Of a stretch of 5,394 bases of DNA, positions 1 through 4,332 are shown piece after piece. Made by a program: the position numbers and the translations under genes. Location: contig JAMPEH010000175.1 in assembly GCA_023665245.1 (NCBI GenBank), positions 1 to 5,394 of the forward strand, read 5' to 3'. Under the pieces are notes generated by a model. The model searched no databases and was not told where the DNA came from. It saw only the letters and a program-made list of their open reading frames with translations. The stretch is from Muribaculaceae bacterium (GTDB lineage: Bacteria > Pseudomonadota > Alphaproteobacteria > Rs-D84). How positions within the stretch are numbered: the first letter of the stretch is position 1; every line of letters starts with the position of its first letter.

Positions 1-80
1 GACACATTTCTATCTGTTTCCCAATGAGAATACAAAAAACCACATAGTTTTTATCCTAGCATTCCGGGGGCGTGCGCCGC
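1..80. other. Non-coding leader with a sharp composition change near position 61
   Basis: I see no gene here. Bases 1-60 hold 20 G+C by my count (about 33%), while bases 61-120 hold 36 (60%), so composition changes abruptly near 61. The AT-rich part contains a short inverted repeat, AAAAAC at 35-40 and GTTTTT at 47-52 around a 6-base loop; it is too weak to call a terminator. The GC-rich part contains GGCG and CGCC separated by two bases (69-78). I found no pair of boxes close to the -35/-10 consensus at a sensible spacing, so any promoter for the first gene is either weak, non-standard or outside the window. Confidence 0.4.
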
Positions 81-132
81 CTTTCCGGTCTTGGAACTGG
101 AAGCTGACCAACCGAATTTCAAGACTGGAGGG
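81..132 (+). promoter_or_regulatory. Long hairpin that masks the ribosome binding site of the first gene
   Basis: Bases 81-96 can pair with 117-132 along 16 uninterrupted positions, 12 Watson-Crick and four G-U, leaving a 20-base loop (97-116). The 3' arm contains GGAGGG at 127-132, the Shine-Dalgarno sequence seven bases ahead of the ATG at 140. When folded, the whole site would be paired. This is visible directly in the sequence. That it controls translation, for example by a protein, an RNA partner or temperature, is inference. The same symmetry in DNA could instead be a protein-binding site. An internal start at 206 or 209 in the downstream gene would escape this control. Confidence 0.55.
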
Positions 133-139
133 AATCTGA

Positions 140-427
140 ATGAAAATGAAATATGATCTTATAAGCGGTACGCCATATGGCGGATGCGGACATGAAGGGG
201 GAGATATGATGGAAAAGGGAAAGCTGCTGCAGGGAGCTGTGGATGCTGGGAATGAAGGAGCAGGGCTGATGGGGCTGGAGGAAGTCCGTGCGGCGCTGGC
301 GGAGAAAGCCAATGACGGGCATATTGCCGGGGTGAAGGCGCTCATCAGGATGCGCGGGGCGGCCAGGCTGTCGGAAGTTGACCCGGCGGAATACCCTGCG
401 CTCCTGGAGGATGCGGAGGCACTGTGA
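140..427 (+). CDS. Small mobile-element protein of unknown function, 95 aa
   Basis: This encodes 95 residues from an ATG at 140, with GGAGGG at 127-132 seven bases upstream. A second start is possible at 206 or 209 (Met23/Met24), preceded by a G-rich stretch at 197-203, giving about 72 residues. Met24 onward looks more like the conserved part. The C-terminal half (about residues 47-95) is acidic and helical, with segments LEEVRAALAEKA and LSEVDPAEYPALLEDAEAL. From memory, this ending recurs in small phage and integrative-element proteins of Firmicutes, often labelled 'rRNA biogenesis protein rrp5', a label I would not trust as a function. There is no signal peptide, membrane segment or recognisable catalytic motif. 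The N-terminal 22 residues (Gly-rich, one Cys) look atypical. A terminator follows, so the gene may end its own transcript. Coding status is fairly secure; function is unknown. Confidence 0.75.
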   Translation: MKMKYDLISGTPYGGCGHEGGDMMEKGKLLQGAVDAGNEGAGLMGLEEVRAALAEKANDGHIAGVKALIRMRGAARLSEVDPAEYPALLEDAEAL

Positions 428-436
428 TAAGGGAGG

Positions 437-462
437 ACCGGTCGCAAGCCCTGGGAGCCGGT
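437..462 (+). other. Short hairpin in the 3' untranslated region of the first gene
   Basis: ACCGG at 437-441 can pair with CCGGT at 458-462 around a 16-base loop, just after the stop codon and ahead of the terminator hairpin. GACCGGTC at 436-443 is also an 8-base palindrome. Together with the terminator this would give a two-hairpin 3' end to the first transcript. No known RNA family can be assigned. Confidence 0.3.
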
Positions 463-476
463 ACATAGCGGGATTT

Positions 477-520
477 GGACGGCCTGCGGGGGATGGCTCC
501 TGCGGGCTGTCCCTTTTTTT
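477..520 (+). terminator. Rho-independent terminator after the first small gene
   Basis: The arm starting GGAC at 477 pairs with the arm ending GTCC at 512 in a GC-rich stem of about 15 base pairs with a few G-U pairs and a short loop near 492-497. It is followed by one C and seven T residues (514-520). This is the standard form of an intrinsic terminator on the + strand. It lies 50 bases after the stop of the 95-aa gene and 59 bases before the next start, so the second gene and the recombinases would need readthrough, antitermination or their own promoter. Confidence 0.85.
498..512 (+). repeat. Repeat copy 1: TCCTGCGGGCTGT within the terminator 3' arm
   Basis: The 3' arm of the terminator begins TCCTGCGGGCTGT. 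A near copy, TCCTGCGGACTGT, occurs at 546-558 (one difference over 13 bases), and its reverse complement lies at 838-848. The motif therefore appears three times around the 79-aa gene. Confidence 0.6.
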
Positions 521-528
521 CATTGCTG

Positions 529-538
529 GTTTTAAAAC
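529..538. promoter_or_regulatory. AT-rich palindrome GTTTTAAAAC between terminator and next gene
   Basis: This is a perfect 10-base palindrome in the only AT-rich patch of the gap, 15 bases after the T-run and 41 bases before the start at 579. It could be an operator or simply chance. I found no convincing -35/-10 pair beside it. Confidence 0.2.
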
Positions 539-545
539 TGCTGTT

Positions 546-556
546 TCCTGCGGACT
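546..556 (+). repeat. Repeat copy 2: left arm of an 11-bp inverted repeat flanking the 79-aa gene
   Basis: TCCTGCGGACT here is the exact reverse complement of AGTCCGCAGGA at 838-848, so the two copies flank the 79-aa gene as a perfect 11-bp inverted repeat. The same sequence with one change forms part of the upstream terminator arm. The arms could pair in RNA across the gene or mark ends of a small inserted module. Confidence 0.55.
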
Positions 557-578
557 GTGGCATAGGAGGTGGCGGCCT

Positions 579-818
579 ATGACGTTTGAGGAGATGAAGT
601 CGGTGGACGTGAGGACGGTGGACAGGGATTCGCTGGTGGACGTGACGCAGATCCATATTGATGAGGGGCTGACGAAGGAGGAGCGGTTTAAGGAGTTTGT
701 CCGGCAGGTGGGGAACCCATACTGCTTCCGGGTCGGGAATGTCGTGGTCAAGAACGTGTACAGCAGTGACGGGGTGTCGCTGAGGGAGCGGTTTGAGCAG
801 TTCGCAGGAACCCTTTGA
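579..818 (+). CDS. Small DUF6870-like protein, 79 aa, upstream of the recombinases
   Basis: The start is the ATG at 579 with AGGAGGT at 564-570 eight bases upstream. The open frame extends back to 378, but that part has no ribosome binding site and crosses the terminator. The 79-residue product opens MTFEEMKSVDVRTVDRDSLV. A charged segment with KEERFKEFVRQ (about residues 33-44) follows, then NPYCFRVGNVVVK (46-58) and an acidic, helical end. From memory this pattern matches the DUF6870 family of small clostridial mobile-element proteins; I cannot confirm by search. No signal peptide, membrane helix or catalytic motif is visible. It sits 168 bases upstream of three serine recombinases, so a role in their control, such as a directionality factor, is possible, but only by position. 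The gene is flanked by an 11-bp inverted repeat. Confidence 0.8.
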   Translation: MTFEEMKSVDVRTVDRDSLVDVTQIHIDEGLTKEERFKEFVRQVGNPYCFRVGNVVVKNVYSSDGVSLRERFEQFAGTL

Positions 819-986
819 ATACCCGGACATTGTAAGAAGTCCGCAGGACATCGCGCCATGTCATGGAAAAATCCTGGGAACCGTGGTAAGGTGGAATCCT
901 GAAGGACTATTGCCTGTGCGGCCTCTGGTTCCTGGGTCATCCGGATTGGGCACCGGATAGGGAAGAACAGGACAGGAGGATTGCAG
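819..986 (+). promoter_or_regulatory. 168-base structured leader ahead of the recombinase operon
   Basis: There is no convincing gene here; the short frame at 858-902 (14 codons) lacks a good ribosome binding site. CCTGGGAACC at 873-882 pairs with GGTTCCTGGG at 927-936 over 10 positions (two G-U) around a 44-base loop. ATCCGG at 939-944 pairs with CCGGAT at 953-958 around an 8-base loop, ending 16 bases before AGGAGG (974-979). Neither stem is followed by a T-run, so these are not intrinsic terminators. Possible roles are transcript stability, a leader that controls recombinase expression, or recombinase binding sites. I saw no strong promoter, so whether the operon starts here or upstream is open. 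Confidence 0.35.
838..848 (-). repeat. Repeat copy 3: right arm of the 11-bp inverted repeat
   Basis: AGTCCGCAGGA, 19 bases after the stop at 818, is the reverse complement of 546-556. It can also pair with the terminator arm at 498-508 with one G-U pair. Confidence 0.55.
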
Positions 987-2633
987 ATGGGAGCATTGAA
1001 TTCTAAAACATATCATGCGGCCGTATACCTGCGGCTGTCCAGGGAGGACGGTGACGCCCGCGAGGGCGGGAAGGCCCAGAGCAACAGCATCTCCAACCAG
1101 AAAGAGCTGGTCATGGACTATCTGGGGTCCCGTGCCGATATCCAGGTCTATTCCGTGTACGTGGATGACGGGTGGAGCGGCGTTGACTTTCAAAGACCAG
1201 AATTCCAGAGGATGCTAAGCGACATCCGGGAAGGTTCTGTTGACTGCGTGGTGGTCAAGGACCTGTCCCGGTTCGGGAGGAACTATATTGAGTCCGGGAG
1301 ATATATTGAGAAGATCTTCCCGATGCTGGGGGTGCGGTTCATTGCCGTCAATGACGGGTACGACAGCCTGGACGGGCAGTATGGGAACGACATGGTGATC
1401 CCGTTCAAGAACCTCATCAATGATGCGTACTGCCGGGACATTTCCGTGAAGATACGGAGCCATATGGAGGTCAAGCGGAAGAACGGGGAGTATATCGGGG
1501 CGTTTGCCGCCTATGGGTACCTGAAGGACCCGGGGGACAAGAACCATCTGGTGGTGGATGGGTACGCGGCGGACGTGGTGCGGGATATCTTCGCCATGAA
1601 GCTGGCCGGATGCAGCGTGAAAGCGATCGCGGACAAACTGAACCGTGATGGCATCCTGTCGCCGCTGCAGTATAAGAAGAGCATCGGCATCCGGCTGGAG
1701 AGTTCTTTCCAGAAGGGCATGGAGCCGAAATGGAGCTACAATGCCGTGCTGCGGATATTGAGGAATGAGGTTTATGTGGGCACGGTAGCCCAAGGGAAAT
1801 GCACCACGCCGAACTATAAGGTCAAGAAGCGTGTGTATAAGGACAAGGGCGAATGGGTCCGTGTGGAGGGTGCCCATGAGGCGATCGTGGGGCGGGGCGA
1901 GTTTGACCTGGTGCAGTCGCTGCTTGCGAGGGACACGAGGGTGCCGCCGCGTAAAGGGCAGGTGTTCCCGCTGGCCGGGATGGTGTTCTGCGGGGGCTGC
2001 GGGGAGCCGATGGTGCGCAAGACGGTCCCGTCCGGGGAGAAGAGGTATGTGTATTATGTCTGTTCCGGGCATAAGAATGACAGGGCTTCCTGCTCATCCC
2101 ACAGCTTTTCCGCAAAGAGGCTGGAGGAGAGCGTGCTGGCGCTGGTGCAGGCCTTTATCGGGAAGGTGCTGATGCTGTCGGAGGCGGCGGATATCGTCAG
2201 CCGGGCGTCGGAGACGGCGCAGGATGTGGGGAAGGTTGAAAGCCGGATCGCGAAGCTGAGGGAAGAGGCTGAGGGCTGCGGCAGGAGGCGGAAGAACCTG
2301 TATGAGGATTTTAAGGACGGCATCCTGACGAAGGAAGAGTATGCCATGCTACGGGAGCAGTACCAGGCGCAGGCGGCCGGCATTGAGGCTTCCATTGCGT
2401 CCCTGGAAAAGGAGAAGGCCGGCATCCAGGCGGGGCAGACGGCAGGGAAGGAATGGGTCGGGACCCTGAAAGGGTACAAGGGCGTGGAGACGCTTGACCG
2501 GGGGCTGGCGGCGTTCCTCATTGACCGGGTCGAGGTCGTGGATTCGGATACCCTGCAGGTGTCCTACCGGTTCGGCCGGGAGGTGGAGGAGATGGAGCGG
2601 CTTGTGGCCGGGTGCGGGAAGGAGGCGGTCTGA
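987..2633 (+). CDS. Large serine recombinase 1 (site-specific integrase/excisionase of a mobile element), 548 aa
   Basis: It cuts and rejoins DNA at attachment sites through a covalent serine link, integrating or excising the element. The N-terminal resolvase domain (about residues 9-155) has YLRLSRED with nucleophile Ser18 and Arg16, a YVDDGWSG segment (58-65) followed by RPEFQRM (70-76), and VVKDLSRFGRNY (89-100) with the conserved arginines. The recombinase domain starts near GAFAAYGYLKDP (171-182) and runs to about HEAIV (297-301). A zinc ribbon has Cys335, Cys338, Cys359 and Cys369. A charged coiled coil with a turn at YEDFKDG (417-480) follows, then the usual C-terminal LIDRVEV segment. 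I chose ATG 987 over TTG 981 because AGGAGG (974-979) lies seven bases ahead. All catalytic parts are present and the length is normal for the family. Its first half uses more C-ending codons than the two following genes. Target site is unknown. Confidence 0.95.
   Translation: MGALNSKTYHAAVYLRLSREDGDAREGGKAQSNSISNQKELVMDYLGSRADIQVYSVYVDDGWSGVDFQRPEFQRMLSDIREGSVDCVVVKDLSRFGRNYIESGRYIEKIFPMLGVRFIAVNDGYDSLDGQYGNDMVIPFKNLINDAYCRDISVKIRSHMEVKRKNGEYIGAFAAYGYLKDPGDKNHLVVDGYAADVVRDIFAMKLAGCSVKAIADKLNRDGILSPLQYKKSIGIRLESSFQKGMEPKWSYNAVLRILRNEVYVGTVAQGKCTTPNYKVKKRVYKDKGEWVRVEGAHEAIVGRGEFDLVQSLLARDTRVPPRKGQVFPLAGMVFCGGCGEPMVRKTVPSGEKRYVYYVCSGHKNDRASCSSHSFSAKRLEESVLALVQAFIGKVLMLSEAADIVSRASETAQDVGKVESRIAKLREEAEGCGRRRKNLYEDFKDGILTKEEYAMLREQYQAQAAGIEASIASLEKEKAGIQAGQTAGKEWVGTLKGYKGVETLDRGLAAFLIDRVEVVDSDTLQVSYRFGREVEEMERLVAGCGKEAV
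1030..1050 (+). repeat. 21-base block identical between recombinases 1 and 2 (copy 1)
   Basis: This segment, covering the catalytic-serine codon (Ser18) and reading CGG CTG TCC AGG GAG GAC, is base-for-base identical over 21 positions with 2723-2743. The two genes are otherwise clearly diverged, including in codon choice nearby. Confidence 0.8.
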
Positions 2634-2634
2634 C

Positions 2635-4332
2635 ATGGCGAGGAAGAGCAGGAAAAAGGGCGCAGGGGCTGGGGCGGCTGCCCCGGCGGCAGGCGGGAAG
2701 GTATGGCGGGCGGCGGTGTATGTGCGGCTGTCCAGGGAGGACGAGCGGAAGGTGGAGAGCGACACGGTGGAGAACCAGAGGGCTTTCCTGGAGGACTATG
2801 TGGCGGGTGAGCCGTCGCTGGAGCTGGCGGGGGTGTATGTGGACAGGCATGTGTCGGGGACGAGGTTTGACCGGCCGGAGTTCAGCAGGATGATTTCCGA
2901 CATGAGGGCGGGGAAGGTCGGCTGCATCGTGGTGAAGGACCTGTCCAGGCTGGGGAGGAACTACCTGGAGGCGGGGGACTACATAGAGAAGATCTTCCCT
3001 TTCTTCGGGGTGCGGTTCATCGCGGTGACGGACGGCTATGACAGCCTCACGTCCAGCGCGGCGGAGGACGGGCTGGTGGTGCCGCTGAAGAATCTGATCA
3101 ATGAGGCTTACGCGAAGGACATTTCGAGGAAGATCTGCACGTCTTTTGAGGGGCAGTTCGGGAAGGGGGTCTATTTCGCCACCACGGCGGCGTATGGGTA
3201 CAGGAAGGATCCGGGGGATCCCCATGGGCTGCTGGTGGATGAGAATGTGAGGGATGTTGTCATCAGGATGTTCCGGGAGCGGCTGGAGGGGAAGAGCCTG
3301 GCGCAGATCGCGAGGGGGCTGAACGCGGACGGCATCATGGCGCCGAGCGTGTACTGGCAGAGCGTCGGGGTGATACAGAAGCGGAAGTTTACGAACCGGT
3401 GGGAGGGGAAGCAGGTGAGGCGGATCCTCACAAACGTGGTCTATACGGGGGACGTGGAGATCTCCAAGACCTACAGGGCGTATTACCGGGGGATCACGAA
3501 GCCGGTAACAAGGGAGAAGGGGGAGCGCTTCTATGTGGAGGGGCACCATGAGGCGATCGTTGACCATGGGATCTTTGACCGGGTGCAGGAGCTGCTGAGG
3601 GAGGCGAAAGCCGGCTATGATGCGGTGCAGCGTGACCTTGGCGGGGAGCGGAACAGGAGGGAGGATAAGCTGCAGGGGCTGCTTTACTGCGGGCACTGCG
3701 GGAATAAGATGAACCTGTACCGGAAGACGGTGAAGCTGGTGGATGGGTATGGGCATTACAGCACGTATGTGTGCAGGCGGGCTTCCACTTATGGGGAGGC
3801 TGACCTGCGGAAGAACATCAAGGCGGATGTGATGGAGGAGGTTGTGATGGAGCTGCTGAGGGCGCATATTGCGGTGTATGTGGACGCGAAGGAGCGGGTG
3901 CGGATGCTGAACCGGAAGCCGGAGGCGGCGGGGAAGAGGGCTGGATTGAAGGAAGAGCTTTCTGGGAAAGAAGCCCGCAGGGAGAAGATCGGGGATTTCA
4001 TCAGGGCGCTGTATGCGGATTTCTCTGACGGGCTTTTCTCCGAAGGGGAGTATCTGGAGATGAAGGCGGGGTATGTTTCGGAGCTGGAGGCGCTGGATCG
4101 GGAGATTGCGGGGCTGGAGGCGGAGATTGTGGGGCTTGCGCCGGATTATGCCGGGAATGGGGAAATGGCGGCAACCTTTGGGGAGTACCTGGGGGCGGAG
4201 GGGCTGACGGGGGAGATGGCCCGGGCGTTCATCAGGAAGATTGTCTGCTATGGGGATGACAGGTTTGAGGTGGAGTGGAATTTTGGGGATGAATTGGCGG
4301 ATTTGGTACGGAGAGGAGCTGGGGATGCATGA
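2635..4332 (+). CDS. Large serine recombinase 2, 565 aa, with a basic N-terminal tail
   Basis: This is the second member of the triple recombinase unit. The ATG at 2635 comes one base after the previous stop; AAGGAGG at 2619-2625 is nine bases upstream, so translation is probably coupled. A tail of about 22 residues, rich in Lys, Arg, Ala and Gly, precedes the catalytic domain. YVRLSRED gives Ser33 and Arg31; HVSGTRFDRPEFSRM (72-86) and VVKDLSRLGRNY (99-110) complete the active-site region. The recombinase domain runs from about 182 to HEAIV (305-309), and a coiled coil with a turn at YADFSDG spans about 434-497. In the zinc ribbon only Cys352, Cys355 and Cys380 are clear: where recombinase 1 has its fourth Cys, this protein reads ADLRKN. 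It may bind zinc differently or not at all. The frame is open back to 2494, but that part lacks homologous sequence. Catalytically it looks intact. Confidence 0.94.
   Translation: MARKSRKKGAGAGAAAPAAGGKVWRAAVYVRLSREDERKVESDTVENQRAFLEDYVAGEPSLELAGVYVDRHVSGTRFDRPEFSRMISDMRAGKVGCIVVKDLSRLGRNYLEAGDYIEKIFPFFGVRFIAVTDGYDSLTSSAAEDGLVVPLKNLINEAYAKDISRKICTSFEGQFGKGVYFATTAAYGYRKDPGDPHGLLVDENVRDVVIRMFRERLEGKSLAQIARGLNADGIMAPSVYWQSVGVIQKRKFTNRWEGKQVRRILTNVVYTGDVEISKTYRAYYRGITKPVTREKGERFYVEGHHEAIVDHGIFDRVQELLREAKAGYDAVQRDLGGERNRREDKLQGLLYCGHCGNKMNLYRKTVKLVDGYGHYSTYVCRRASTYGEADLRKNIKADVMEEVVMELLRAHIAVYVDAKERVRMLNRKPEAAGKRAGLKEELSGKEARREKIGDFIRALYADFSDGLFSEGEYLEMKAGYVSELEALDREIAGLEAEIVGLAPDYAGNGEMAATFGEYLGAEGLTGEMARAFIRKIVCYGDDRFEVEWNFGDELADLVRRGAGDA
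2723..2743 (+). repeat. 21-base block identical between recombinases 1 and 2 (copy 2)
   Basis: This is the partner of 1030-1050 and covers the Ser33 codon. Shorter shared blocks occur further on in both genes, for example GAGAAGATCTTCCC and GGGGTGCGGTTCAT. Confidence 0.8.
4180..4213 (+). other. G-quadruplex motif in the 3' part of recombinase 2
   Basis: Four runs of four or five G lie at 4180-4183, 4191-4195, 4200-4203 and 4209-4213, separated by loops of 7, 4 and 5 bases. This fits the canonical quadruplex pattern on the coding strand, and so also in the mRNA. It lies 115 bases before the start of recombinase 3. The gene uses GGG codons heavily, so chance is a real alternative. Confidence 0.5.
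4314..4332 (+). promoter_or_regulatory. Ribosome binding site and ATGA stop-start overlap between recombinases 2 and 3
   Basis: AGGAG at 4314-4318 lies ten bases before the ATG at 4329, and that ATG overlaps the TGA of the preceding gene (4330-4332) as ATGA. This is the standard layout for translational coupling or ribosome re-initiation, and it fixes the start of recombinase 3. Confidence 0.8.

Noticed and set aside
360..490. Words resembling cobalamin or c-di-GMP riboswitch cores (for example CACTGTGA and CGCAAGCC)
   Set aside because: Half of the stretch codes for the C-terminus of the first protein. The full set of conserved core elements, such as a B12 box or complete paired helices, is missing. 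Chance resemblance is more likely.
378..578. Upstream extension of the 79-aa gene to an ATG at 378
   Set aside because: It overlaps the end of the first gene, crosses the intrinsic terminator and has no ribosome binding site, while ATG 579 has AGGAGGT at ideal spacing.
858..902. 14-codon open frame as a possible leader peptide before the recombinases
   Set aside because: It has no good ribosome binding site, no run of regulatory codons and no attenuator with a T-run after it.
119..940. Long - strand frame (273 codons) across the two small genes and the terminator
   Set aside because: It runs antisense through two genes with good ribosome binding sites and through the terminator, and the product shows low-complexity Ser/Pro/Arg content without any known domain.
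1215..2072. Open frame on the - strand (285 codons) inside recombinase 1
   Set aside because: It is antisense to the catalytic and recombinase domains and reads as a Pro/His/Arg-rich shadow.
2494..2634. Upstream start for recombinase 2 at 2494
   Set aside because: The extra 47 residues (Trp/Arg/Ser-rich) come from the alternate frame of recombinase 1 and do not resemble a recombinase; the ATG at 2635 has AAGGAGG at the right distance.
2518..3867. Long open frame on the - strand (449 codons) opposite recombinases 1 and 2
   Set aside because: It is antisense to strongly supported recombinase domains, rich in Pro, His, Leu and Arg, and has no recognisable motif. Long antisense frames are expected opposite GC-rich genes.
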